A stretch of DNA of 64,000 nucleotides. Source: Herbiconiux ginsengi. Its GTDB lineage: Bacteria > Actinomycetota > Actinomycetes > Actinomycetales > Microbacteriaceae. Location of the stretch: contig NZ_FNPZ01000002.1 of NCBI RefSeq assembly GCF_900107435.1, positions 434,001-498,000 on the forward strand. Reading direction: 5' to 3'. Below the pieces are notes generated by a model. That model made no database searches. It saw nothing but the letters and a program-made list of their open reading frames with translations, and was not told where the DNA came from. A program made the position numbers and the translations under genes. Positions 56,640 through 64,000 of this stretch are shown here, piece by piece; within the stretch, counting starts at the first letter, position 1, and every line of letters begins with the position of its first letter.

Positions 56640-57347
56640 GTGACGATCACCCGCGAACCGATCCGTCTGGCCATCGTCGACGACCACCGCATGCTGCTCG
56701 GTGCGTTGACCGAATGGATCCGTGGAGCCGCCGACGACATCAGCATGGTCGCGGCGGTGACGACCTGGCCCGATCTGCTGACGCATCCGGAGTTCCCGGT
56801 CGACGTGGTGCTGCTCGACCTCGACTTGAAGGACAACCTGCCGGTGTCGGTGAAGCTGCGCGCGCTGAAGTCGGCCGGGGTGAAGACGGTGCTGATGAGC
56901 ACCTACTCCGAACCCGTGGTGGTGCGCGAGGCGATCGCCGCCGGGGCCCTCGGCTACCTCGTGAAGAGCGAGGAGGCCGACATGATCGTCGAAGCCATCC
57001 GAGCGGCATCCTCGGGCGACAGCTTCATCTCCACCGAGCTCGACCTGGCCCTCGCGGCCGATGATCTCGAGTCGTCGCCGCGTCTCTCGGCGCAGGAGCG
57101 CCGTGTGATGGCCCTCTACGGCGGCGGCGAGCCGGTGAAGCAGGTGGCGAAGGCCCTCGACATCTCCGAGGAGACGGCGAAGTCGTATCTCAAGCGCATC
57201 CGCGAGAAGTACCGGCTGGTGGGCATCGACGTGGGCACGAAGGTGGCTCTGCGCAAGCGCGCCATCCAAGACGGCCTGCTCCCCCGCGACGAATACCTCG
57301 GCAATCAGACCGCCGACACCTTCGAAGACGACGTGCTGCCCAGCTGA
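56640..57347 (+). CDS. NarL/LuxR-type response regulator
   Basis: 235 residues. N-terminal receiver domain: acidic pocket IRLAIVDDHRMLLG, phospho-acceptor aspartate in VVLLDLDLKDN, threonine/serine in VLMSTYS and lysine in GYLVKSEEA. The C-terminal LuxR-type HTH is LSAQERRVMALYGGGEPVKQVAKALDISEETAKSYLKRI, somewhat divergent in the recognition helix. The GTG at 56640 is preceded by AAAGGAGA. Output partner of the two upstream membrane proteins; target genes unknown. Confidence 0.9.
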   Translation: MTITREPIRLAIVDDHRMLLGALTEWIRGAADDISMVAAVTTWPDLLTHPEFPVDVVLLDLDLKDNLPVSVKLRALKSAGVKTVLMSTYSEPVVVREAIAAGALGYLVKSEEADMIVEAIRAASSGDSFISTELDLALAADDLESSPRLSAQERRVMALYGGGEPVKQVAKALDISEETAKSYLKRIREKYRLVGIDVGTKVALRKRAIQDGLLPRDEYLGNQTADTFEDDVLPS

Positions 57348-57349
57348 CC

Positions 57350-57661
57350 CTATGAGTCGCGCCGTTCCAGAGCAGCTTCCAACCGCTCCACCTTGCCGGT
57401 GAGCTCTCCGGTGTGACCGGGGCGGATGTCGGCCTTCAGCACGAGGGAGACGCGCGGGCCGAACGCCTGCACCGCCTCGGTGGCGCGCTTGACGACGTCG
57501 AAGACCTCGTCCCACTCTCCCTCGATCGTGGTGAACATCGAGTCGGTGGAGTTCGGCAGACCGGATGCGCGCACCACGGCGACCGCGGCGGCGACCGCGT
57601 CGTGCACGCTAGCGCCCGGCGACGGTCCCCCGGAAGGTGCTACGGAAAAGGCCACCAGCAT
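57350..57661 (-). CDS. MTH1187-family thiamine-binding protein
   Basis: A 103-residue YkoF/MTH1187-like protein: MLVAFSVAPSGG at the start, NSTDSMFTTIEGEWDEVFDVVKRA in the middle and VSLVLKADIRPGHTG toward the end, the signatures of this ferredoxin-like thiamine-binding family. Its first 53 bases overlap the 3' end of the GT87-like gene on the same strand in another frame, so the two are probably translationally linked. No TPP riboswitch or thi genes are near. Confidence 0.85.
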   Translation of the reverse strand: MLVAFSVAPSGGPSPGASVHDAVAAAVAVVRASGLPNSTDSMFTTIEGEWDEVFDVVKRATEAVQAFGPRVSLVLKADIRPGHTGELTGKVERLEAALERRDS

Positions 57662-58892
57662 CTTCGACCACCTCTCTCGATGTCTTCCTACTCTGCCACA
57701 GCATCATCACGGCGAGCACGAGCAGGCAGACGGTCAGGAGGTTGCGCAGGGTGAGCACGGTGAGCATGAGCGGATCGAGTCCGAGCACCTCGTCATAGGC
57801 GATCGGGTAGATGATCTGAGTGAGCCCCGCCATCACGAAGGCGGTGATCGCGGGCACGAAGAAGCGCCGACCCTGGGTCACGATGCCGAGGATGATCGGC
57901 GCCGAGAGCCACACCATGAACTGCGGCGACCCCACCTTGTTGAACACGATCAGGGCGGTCACGAGCGCGAGCGCGAGCGGCGGCAGCACCACGGTCGACG
58001 CGGCGCCGGACCGCACCACGAAGAAGGCCAGCACGAGGATGGCGGCGACCGCCACCACCAGCAGCGGCGTCATCAGCTTGGCGGCGAGAGCGCTGCCCGG
58101 GCCGGTGACCTGGAAGGTGAGGATCTCGTGGTCGTAGTACACCCGGGAGTGGTCGCCGGCGAAGGCGAGCCACATCCACAGGCTCGAGGCCGGCGACTCC
58201 ACCTGCATACCGCGGCCGGTCTGCTCGCTCACGAAGCTGAAGGCGTTCATCCCTGCACCGAAGGCCAGGGCCCCCGCGGCGACGCCGACCAGGGTGATCA
58301 CGGCGCCCACGGCCACCCGGAGACGACGGCGCATCGCGATGATACCCGCGGCGATCAGAGCGGCGGGCCACACCTTCACCCAGGTGGCGAGACCGAGCAG
58401 CACCCCGGCGACAGCGGGCCGGTTGCGGATGACGAGGAGCCCCGCGATCACGAGATCGACCGTGAAGATGTCGATCCGCCCCACCGAGACCGGGCCGAGC
58501 AGCAGGAGGAAGGCCAGCCACCACCAGGCGGCGGTGAGGCGCAGCTCGCCGTCAGCGGTTCCCGGCCGGGAGCGGGTGATCAGGAACGCGAAGATCGCCG
58601 CGTTCGCGATGGTGACCATGATCATCCAGCCGATGCCGTACAGGCCCGGGCCGAGCACCATCGAGGCCAGCATCGGCAGGAATGCGAGGATCGGGTACAC
58701 CCACGGGCCGTCGATGCCGAGACGGAACCCGTCGAGCGACTGCTGCACCCAGGGCAGGTACACGTTCGTGACGTCGCCGAAGGGCAGATTCGGGTGGGTG
58801 AGGCCCACATACCCGAGCCACAGATGAGTGGCGAGGAATGCGGCCCAGAGGACGACAGGCCTGGCCGCGAGTCGTCGTACGCGTATCAGCAC
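57609..58892 (-). CDS. GT87-family polyprenol-phosphate mannosyltransferase-like membrane protein (DUF2029)
   Basis: 427 residues, about 11 membrane helices. The first extracytoplasmic loop FGDVTNVYLPWVQQSLDG carries the catalytic-type aspartate of GT-C enzymes. GRIDIFTVDLVIAGLLVIRNRPAVAGVLLG and GLATWVKVWPAALI are characteristic of DUF2029/GT87 proteins. These transfer mannose or arabinose from polyprenyl phosphate to cell-wall glycolipids. Acceptor not determinable. GTG start. Confidence 0.8.
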   Translation of the reverse strand: MLIRVRRLAARPVVLWAAFLATHLWLGYVGLTHPNLPFGDVTNVYLPWVQQSLDGFRLGIDGPWVYPILAFLPMLASMVLGPGLYGIGWMIMVTIANAAIFAFLITRSRPGTADGELRLTAAWWWLAFLLLLGPVSVGRIDIFTVDLVIAGLLVIRNRPAVAGVLLGLATWVKVWPAALIAAGIIAMRRRLRVAVGAVITLVGVAAGALAFGAGMNAFSFVSEQTGRGMQVESPASSLWMWLAFAGDHSRVYYDHEILTFQVTGPGSALAAKLMTPLLVVAVAAILVLAFFVVRSGAASTVVLPPLALALVTALIVFNKVGSPQFMVWLSAPIILGIVTQGRRFFVPAITAFVMAGLTQIIYPIAYDEVLGLDPLMLTVLTLRNLLTVCLLVLAVMMLWQSRKTSREVVEDAGGLFRSTFRGTVAGR

Positions 58893-58994
58893 GCGTCGAT
58901 CCTATTCTGCGCAGTCTGAAAGGACGGTGACGAATGATTCAGGTGCCGTTCCGCCCGCTCTCAGCCGCCGAACACCTTCGCTTGGTTGACTGTG

Positions 58995-59723
58995 ATGTCC
59001 GATCCGAACCGGAAGTCCCCCGTGAACAGCACAGCCAAGTACGCGCTCGCCCTCGTGGCGGGAGTCGCCGCCGTCGGCGTCGTGGCGGTCGTCGCGCTGC
59101 CCATCGTGAGCCGCGGCGTCACCCTCGACCCGGGCGCTTCCCTGCAACAGGTGGTGCCCACCGTGTTCGACTCGCCCGAGCAGGGCGACGACGGTGACGG
59201 CGAATCGCAGACCTGGCACCTGGACTCCGCCTCCACCGTGGGCTACCGCATCTCGTCGGGCGACGAGGTGGTGAGCGGCCAGACCTCCGAACTCTCCGGC
59301 GTCATCATGATGAGCGGCGACCGATTGACCGACGCCGAGTTCATGGTCGATCTCTCGACCCTCGACAGCGACCACGGCCGACTGGATGCGCTGCTGCAGA
59401 CCCTGATCCTGGCCGGCGGCGGGTCGACGGCCTCGTTCGTGCTCACGAAGCCCGTCGACCTCGGCGAGGCGATCGATGCGGCCTCCGACGTGGAACCCGC
59501 TCCCCGCACCGTCTCGATCGTCGGCGCACTCACGGTGCGCGGCATCACGAACCCGGTGGAGGCCGAGGTGTCACTCTCCTTCGACGGCGACTCCGGCGTC
59601 ATGACGGGGAGCATCCCGGTCGATCTCGCCTCCTACGGCATCGACGTGCCCGATCTCGGAGTGCTCGATCTCGACGACACGGCCTACATCGACGTCGACC
59701 TCGTCGCGTCTCCCGCGGGCTGA
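58995..59723 (+). CDS. YceI-family lipid-binding protein, membrane-anchored
   Basis: 242 residues. One N-terminal transmembrane/signal helix (YALALVAGVAAVGVVAVVALP) precedes an acidic linker and a YceI lipocalin-like domain: WHLDSASTVGYRISS, GVIMMSGDRLTDAEFMVDLSTLDSDHGRLD, GALTVRGITNPVEAEVSLSF and DLGVLDLDDTAYIDVDLV. YceI proteins bind isoprenoid-like ligands. ATG 58995 chosen; GTG 58992 and TTG 58986 are in frame just upstream. Divergent from the GT87-like gene. Confidence 0.87.
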   Translation: MSDPNRKSPVNSTAKYALALVAGVAAVGVVAVVALPIVSRGVTLDPGASLQQVVPTVFDSPEQGDDGDGESQTWHLDSASTVGYRISSGDEVVSGQTSELSGVIMMSGDRLTDAEFMVDLSTLDSDHGRLDALLQTLILAGGGSTASFVLTKPVDLGEAIDAASDVEPAPRTVSIVGALTVRGITNPVEAEVSLSFDGDSGVMTGSIPVDLASYGIDVPDLGVLDLDDTAYIDVDLVASPAG

Positions 59724-59731
59724 GAAGCCCG

Positions 59732-60646
59732 TCAGTCGCGGGTGCCGCTGGCGAGCCGCGCAATGACGCGGGGTACAGCGTGCGCGATGTCGAGGGCCGC
59801 GATCGGACCTTTGTCGGAGGCCCGTTCGGCCGCCCAGGCGTGCACATAGGCGCCGGTGGCGGCGAGGGCGACGAGTCGTTCGGCGATGCCGGCGTCGTCG
59901 AGCTCCGCCAGCGCGGACGCGTTGGTGGCCACGATCGCGCCCACGATGCCGCCCAAGACGTCGCCCGAACCGGCCGTGGCCGCCCAGCTCGACGGCGCCT
60001 CGACGCGCACGGCGACGCGCCCCCGGCCGTTGCGCGCCGGCGCACACACGTGGGTCAGGCGCCCCTTCAGCAGAACGACGTGGCCCGTGGCGTCGGCTGC
60101 GACGGCGGCCCAGTGCTCCGGATGCCCCGCGACGGCCGACCGATCGACCTCCGTCCCGTACGCCTTCAGCAGCGTCACCAGCTCGCCGGCGTGCGGCGTG
60201 AGCACGGCCGGGGCGCTGATGCGGTCGCTGAGGTCGAGCGCCCCCGCGTCGACCACGAGAGGCGCACCGTCATCGAGGGCGTGGTCGAGCAGCTGGGCGG
60301 CGGCGGCACTGCGGGTCGACGCATCCATGCCCGATCCGAGGAGCCAGGCCTGCACGCGCCCCGCCATCGTCACCACTTCGGGCCGGGCCTGCAGCACGAG
60401 CCGGCTCGGCCGGCCAGGACCGAGGTAGCGCACCATGCCGAGGCCGGTGCGGACGGCGGCCTCGGCCCCGAGCACGGCGGCTCCCGGGAACTCGGCCGAA
60501 CCGGTGACCATCCCGAGCACCCCCCGGGAGTACTTGTCGTCGGCCGCGCCGGGCACCACGACGCACCGTGCCGCGTCGAGTTCGGTCCAATCGCGCCACG
60601 GGGATCCGGTGGTGGTGTCGCTGGTGTCGTGCGCATCCGTCGTCAT
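59732..60646 (-). CDS. ADP-dependent NAD(P)H-hydrate dehydratase
   Basis: Repairs hydrated NAD(P)H. The 304-residue protein is only the ribokinase-like dehydratase (NnrD) domain, with no fused epimerase. Visible: DDKYSRGVLGMVTGSAEFPGA, PLVVDAGALDL, VLTPHAGELVTLL, HVVLLKGRLTHV and the catalytic TAGSGDVLGGIVGA with its aspartate. An NnrE epimerase gene is not in the window. The start MTTDAHDTSDTTTG at 60646 is supported by the length of relatives. Confidence 0.92.
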   Translation of the reverse strand: MTTDAHDTSDTTTGSPWRDWTELDAARCVVVPGAADDKYSRGVLGMVTGSAEFPGAAVLGAEAAVRTGLGMVRYLGPGRPSRLVLQARPEVVTMAGRVQAWLLGSGMDASTRSAAAAQLLDHALDDGAPLVVDAGALDLSDRISAPAVLTPHAGELVTLLKAYGTEVDRSAVAGHPEHWAAVAADATGHVVLLKGRLTHVCAPARNGRGRVAVRVEAPSSWAATAGSGDVLGGIVGAIVATNASALAELDDAGIAERLVALAATGAYVHAWAAERASDKGPIAALDIAHAVPRVIARLASGTRD

Positions 60647-60740
60647 GCTGTCCACGATAGGACGCCGCGGCGTCGCCGCACGGGGCGATAATCGAAGAGT
60701 CGGCGACGGTCTGCCGAACTCCCTCCGTGAAAGGTCGTCC

Positions 60741-61823
60741 GTGCCCGCCTCTGCGCTCTTCGCCCCCCTCGACATCCGCTCGGTCACCGTTCGCAATCGC
60801 ATCTGGGTGGCGCCGATGTGCCAGTACTCCGCCGAGGATCGCGACGGCGTGCCGACGGACTGGCACCTCGTGCACCTCGGCTCGTTCGCCACGGGCGGCG
60901 CGGGGCTGGTGTTCACGGAGGCGACCGCGGTGAGTCCGGAGGGCCGGATCGCTCCGCAGGATCTCGGACTCTGGAACGACACGCAGCGCGACGCCTTCGT
61001 GCGCATCACCGCGTTCATCCGCTCGCAGGGTGCGGTTCCGGGCATCCAGCTCGCCCACGCCGGGCGGAAGGCGTCGACGTTCCGGCCGTGGGAGAGCCGA
61101 CGCGGTACCGTTCCGGCGACGGAGGGCGGGTGGCCTACCGTCGGGCCGTCGGCTCTCGCGTTCGGCGACTACGCCACGCCCCGGGCGCTGACGGTCGAGG
61201 AGATCCACGAGCTGGTCGCGGCGTTCGCGGCAGCCGCGCGCCGGGCCGTCGACGCCGGATTCGCGGTGCTCGAACTGCACGCGGCGCACGGCTACCTCCT
61301 GCACCAGTTCCTCTCGCCACTGTCGAACGTGCGCACCGACGAGTACGGCGGGTCGCTCCAGAACCGGGCGCGCTTCCTGCTCGAGACGGTGCGCGCGGTG
61401 CGGTCGGAGATCGGCGAAGACCTCCCGCTCTTCGTGCGGTTCTCGGCGACCGACTGGACCGAGGGCGGCTGGAACGAGGAGCAGACCGCCGTCGTGGCCG
61501 GATGGGCACGGGATGCGGGAGCCGACGTCTTCGACGTGTCGAGCGGCGGAAACGTGGCCGGTGCGCGCATCCCGCTGGGCCCGCTCTACCAGGTGCCCTT
61601 CGCCTCGGAGGTGAAGTCGCGGGCCGGCGTGCGCGTGTCGGCCGTGGGGCTGATCACGACACCCGAGGAGGCCGACGACGTCATCGCGAGCGGCCGGGCC
61701 GACGCGGTCATGATGGCGCGCGAACTCCTGCGCGACCCGCACTTCCCCCTGCGGGCCGCGCACGCGCTCGGCGTCGACATCGACTACTGGCCCCCGCAGT
61801 ACCTCCGCGCCCGTTGGCAGTAG
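60741..61823 (+). CDS. NADH:flavin oxidoreductase, Old Yellow Enzyme family (YqjM-like)
   Basis: A 360-residue FMN-dependent ene-reductase. YqjM-class features: regulatory cysteine in WVAPMCQYSAEDRDG, substrate-binding histidine pair in ELHAAHGYLLHQFLSPLSN, RTDEYGGSLQNRARFLLE and the FMN phosphate loop ending in ADAVMMARELLRDPHFPLRAA. Likely reduces activated alkenes with NAD(P)H; the physiological substrate is unknown. GTG start. Confidence 0.93.
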   Translation: MPASALFAPLDIRSVTVRNRIWVAPMCQYSAEDRDGVPTDWHLVHLGSFATGGAGLVFTEATAVSPEGRIAPQDLGLWNDTQRDAFVRITAFIRSQGAVPGIQLAHAGRKASTFRPWESRRGTVPATEGGWPTVGPSALAFGDYATPRALTVEEIHELVAAFAAAARRAVDAGFAVLELHAAHGYLLHQFLSPLSNVRTDEYGGSLQNRARFLLETVRAVRSEIGEDLPLFVRFSATDWTEGGWNEEQTAVVAGWARDAGADVFDVSSGGNVAGARIPLGPLYQVPFASEVKSRAGVRVSAVGLITTPEEADDVIASGRADAVMMARELLRDPHFPLRAAHALGVDIDYWPPQYLRARWQ

Positions 61824-61826
61824 GTT

Positions 61827-62012
61827 TCGCCCATTCCCGCGACCGGCCGGCCGAAGGCCGGTCGGTCGCTCGTTGCCGGCGCCGCCGCTTCTGCGGCGCC
61901 GGGCGACATGTTCGCGTGCGGTCGGAGGGCCCGGCCTGCGGTCGAGCCCTCCGGCCGCGCGCTCACCCTGGGTCGTCGAGCGCGGCCCGCGGCCTGCGAT
62001 CTCGTTTCCCAA
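61827..62012 (-). repeat. Modular palindromic repeat element, copy 2
   Basis: On the minus strand, block 1 (62010-61963) and block 2 (61913-61865) repeat those at 52.6 kb. Block 2 keeps the hairpin, loop AGAAGCG, with two adjacent base pairs changed on both sides. Between the blocks is a second hairpin (GGAGGGC with GCCCTCC) whose loop holds GACCGCAGGCC. A third palindrome, GACCGGCCGGCCGAAGGCC with its partner, lies at 61841-61867. Fills most of the 61824-62054 gap; no gene is seen there. Confidence 0.75.
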
Positions 62013-62054
62013 TAGCTCGGGACGTGAAATGTCAGCAGCGAGCCCGCACGGTAG

Positions 62055-63089
62055 CTAACGCCTGGTCGCGTCCTGCACCTCGCCGACCAGCTCCTCGATG
62101 ATGTCCTCCAAGAAGAGCACGCCCTTCGTGAGGCCCGACTCGGTGAAGGATCGGGCCAGGTGCGCGCCCGTGCGCCGCATCGAGGCGAGCGCATCCTCCA
62201 GGTCGGTCTTCTCGAAGATCGACGGCAGCTGACGGATGCGCTTGGCCGGGATCGGATCGTCGAACTCGTCGTCGTCGAGGTCGATCACGTCTTTCAGGTG
62301 CACGTACCCGGCCGGCAGTCCTTCACCGTCGAGCACGACGTAACGCGAGAAGCCGTACTTGGCCACCGCACGCTCCACATCGGCGGGGGTCGCCGACGCG
62401 GGCAGACTCACCAGCGACTCGAGCGGCACCGCGACCTCCGACACCGTCTTCGCGGTGAATTCGAATGCGGCCGAGAGCGTTCCGGTGCGGTCGGAGAGCA
62501 CGCCCTCCCGCGTCGACTGCGCCACGATGGTCGACACCTCGTCGAGGGTGAAGGCGCTCGCCGCCTCGCTCTTGGGTTCGACCCGGAACAGCCGCAGCAC
62601 CCCGTTCGCCGTGGAGTTGAGCGCCACGATGATGAACTTGAAGATGCGCGCGATTCCCACGAGCGGCGGCGCGAGCATCAGCACCGCGCGGTCGGGCATC
62701 GAGAACGAGAGGTTCTTCGGCACCATCTCGCCGAACACGACGTGCAGGAAGGACACCAGCACCAGCGTGATGATGAACGCGACGGTGCCGATCACCTCCT
62801 CCGGCAGACCGGTGAGGTGCAACGGCACCTCGAGCAGATGGTGGATGGCGGGCTCCGACACGTTCAGGATGAGCAGCGAGCACACGGTGATGCCCAACTG
62901 GCTGGTCGCCAGCATGAGCGTCGCGTGCTCCATGGCCCACAAGGCCGTCTTCGCACTCGACCGACCCTGTTCGGCGAGCGGTTCGATCTGCGAGCGGCGC
63001 GCGGAGATCACGGCGAATTCCGCCGCGACGAAGAAGGCGTTGCCGGCCAGCAGCACGACGAGCCAGACGATTCCGAGCCAATCAGCCAC
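62055..63089 (-). CDS. CNNM/DUF21-CBS domain membrane protein
   Basis: 344 residues. An N-terminal DUF21/CNNM transmembrane domain ([57 protein letters not shown]) is followed by a cytoplasmic CBS pair (residues about 200-330) ending FLEDIIEELVGEVQDATRR. There is no C-terminal CorC_HlyC domain. CNNM proteins are linked to magnesium export; many are mislabelled hemolysins. The GTG start at 63089 overlaps the upstream paralogue by 8 bases, so the pair is co-translated. Confidence 0.88.
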   Translation of the reverse strand: MADWLGIVWLVVLLAGNAFFVAAEFAVISARRSQIEPLAEQGRSSAKTALWAMEHATLMLATSQLGITVCSLLILNVSEPAIHHLLEVPLHLTGLPEEVIGTVAFIITLVLVSFLHVVFGEMVPKNLSFSMPDRAVLMLAPPLVGIARIFKFIIVALNSTANGVLRLFRVEPKSEAASAFTLDEVSTIVAQSTREGVLSDRTGTLSAAFEFTAKTVSEVAVPLESLVSLPASATPADVERAVAKYGFSRYVVLDGEGLPAGYVHLKDVIDLDDDEFDDPIPAKRIRQLPSIFEKTDLEDALASMRRTGAHLARSFTESGLTKGVLFLEDIIEELVGEVQDATRR

Positions 63090-64000
63090 GGGTCGCCTCC
63101 TTCCACTCGTCGTCGCGGTCTCGGTCGGCGGTGCGCGTCTCCTCGTTCGCAAGGCGACCCCGGGCGGCGTCCTCGGCGGTCTGCTCCGAACCGTCCGGAG
63201 ACGGGATGAACCGCAGCCGATCGATCCGGCGCCCGTCGAGCCGCTCCACCCGCAAGGCCCCCTCCGGGAGCGACACCGTGTCGCCCACGACGGGCAGCCG
63301 GCCGAGCTCGCTCATCACGAACCCGGCGACCGTCTCGTAGGGGCCGTCCTCGGGCACGCGGATGCCGGCCTGATCGGCCAGCTCGTCGGGCCGCAGCATG
63401 CCCGGGAACGTCGTGGCGCCACGCGAGCGCACGACACCCGCTCGGGTGCGGTCGTGCTCGTCGGCGAGGTCGCCCACCAGCTCCTCGACGAGGTCTTCGA
63501 GGGTCACCACGCCCGCGGTTCCACCGTATTCGTCGACCACGACGGCCATCTGGTAGCCCCGGCCGCGCAGTTCGCCGAGCAGCACGTCGAGCATCATCGT
63601 CTCCGGAACCCGAACCGTGTCGGTGAGGATCGCCGCGACCGGCACCTCCGCGCGCCGCTCCCGCGGGATGGCCACGGCCTGCTTCACGTGCACGAGCCCC
63701 ACCACGTCGTCGATGTCCTCGTCGATGACCGGAAAACGGGAGTGGCCGGTCGAGCGCGCGAGGTCGAGCACGGCCGTGGCGGAGTCGCTGCGCTTGACGC
63801 TCGCGATCCGGGGTCGCGGGGTCATCGCATCCGATGCGGTGTGCGACGAGAACAACAGGGTGCGGTTCAGGAGGGTCGCCGTGTCCTCGTCGAGGCTGCC
63901 CTGCAGGGCCGACCGGCGCACCAGCGAGGAGAGCTCCTCGGCCGTGCGGGCGCCCGAGAGCTCCTCTTTCGGCTCGATGCCCACCAGCCGCAACAGCGCA
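63082..64000 (-). CDS. CNNM/CBS-CorC_HlyC domain protein, 5' part outside the window
   Basis: C-terminal part of a larger gene that continues past the right edge. Visible from the edge: linker [15 protein letters not shown], then [22 protein letters not shown]. The CBS pair follows ([19 protein letters not shown], then [33 protein letters not shown]), and a CorC_HlyC domain ([24 protein letters not shown]). A charged tail ends KEATRG. The membrane domain lies outside. Paralogue of the next gene; together they probably form a heteromeric divalent-cation transporter. Confidence 0.87.
   Translation of the reverse strand, partial: ALLRLVGIEPKEELSGARTAEELSSLVRRSALQGSLDEDTATLLNRTLLFSSHTASDAMTPRPRIASVKRSDSATAVLDLARSTGHSRFPVIDEDIDDVVGLVHVKQAVAIPRERRAEVPVAAILTDTVRVPETMMLDVLLGELRGRGYQMAVVVDEYGGTAGVVTLEDLVEELVGDLADEHDRTRAGVVRSRGATTFPGMLRPDELADQAGIRVPEDGPYETVAGFVMSELGRLPVVGDTVSLPEGALRVERLDGRRIDRLRFIPSPDGSEQTAEDAARGRLANEETRTADRDRDDEWKEATRG

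Noticed and set aside
57662-57760. TPP riboswitch before the thiamine-binding gene
   Set aside because: The upstream sequence is coding sequence of the GT87-like gene and no thi-box is seen.

Overview
The window is a dense, high-GC chromosomal segment from an actinobacterium, most likely a member of the Microbacteriaceae. The evidence is the gene order argS-lysA-hom-thrC-thrB-rho-prfA-prmC-tsaC-wecA-atpI-atpBEFHAGDC (the same backbone as in Mycobacterium), the frequent GTG starts, an Asn/Gln/Arg-rich insertion in Rho, a long Pro/Gly/Ala-rich IF2 N-terminus and DUF222-HNH (13E12-type) proteins. The genus cannot be fixed from the sequence alone. There is no prophage, CRISPR array, rRNA operon, recognisable insertion sequence or biosynthetic gene cluster.

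Layout. 0-10 kb: a uridine-kinase-like protein, mutY, then the translation/transcription block rbfA-infB-ylxR-nusA-proS on the minus strand, with ogt and yaaA. 9.8-17.3 kb: the complete F1Fo ATP synthase operon on the minus strand, with a visible promoter upstream of atpB and a hairpin terminator after atpC. 17.3-31.4 kb, all minus strand: atpI-like, wecA/rfe, tsaC, a PLDc_N membrane peptide, prmC, prfA, rho, thrB, thrC, hom, lysA, an LmeA-like lipoprotein-type gene and argS. 31.4-45.5 kb: accessory housekeeping. It holds a transglutaminase-like protein, tRNA-Arg(CCG), an NlpC/P60 hydrolase, a gamma-glutamyl hydrolase, a TPM-domain/PspA envelope-stress pair, an arginase-family protein, a flavoprotein disulfide reductase coupled to a small HExxH protein, a stand-alone SIP protein under an apparent iron box, an amidase, an SMR pump, a GNAT, ung, an S51 peptidase-like protein and a phosphoribosyltransferase. 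45.5-47.4 kb: a DUF222/HNH gene followed by an array of decayed copies of its own 3' end. 47.7-54 kb: MFS exporter, SDR, acyltransferase, metY, metX. 54-57.3 kb: a histidine kinase, a kinase-like membrane protein with no visible catalytic motifs, and a NarL-type response regulator. 57.3-64 kb: thiamine-binding protein, GT87 mannosyltransferase-like protein, YceI, NAD(P)HX dehydratase, an OYE-family reductase and two CNNM/CBS membrane proteins, the last cut by the window edge.

Most of the window is ordinary core genome. The most unusual signal is non-coding: a modular palindromic element present twice, in opposite orientation (52.55-52.70 kb and 61.83-62.01 kb), whose central hairpin shows two adjacent compensatory base-pair changes. 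Other points of interest are paired DtxR/IdeR-like boxes over the SIP gene promoter, the apparently motif-less kinase-like partner in the two-component operon, the eroded HNH 3'-end array, absence of rimP and rpmE from their usual places, a very short ATP synthase epsilon subunit and a nucleoside-kinase-like protein whose P-loop has lost its lysine.
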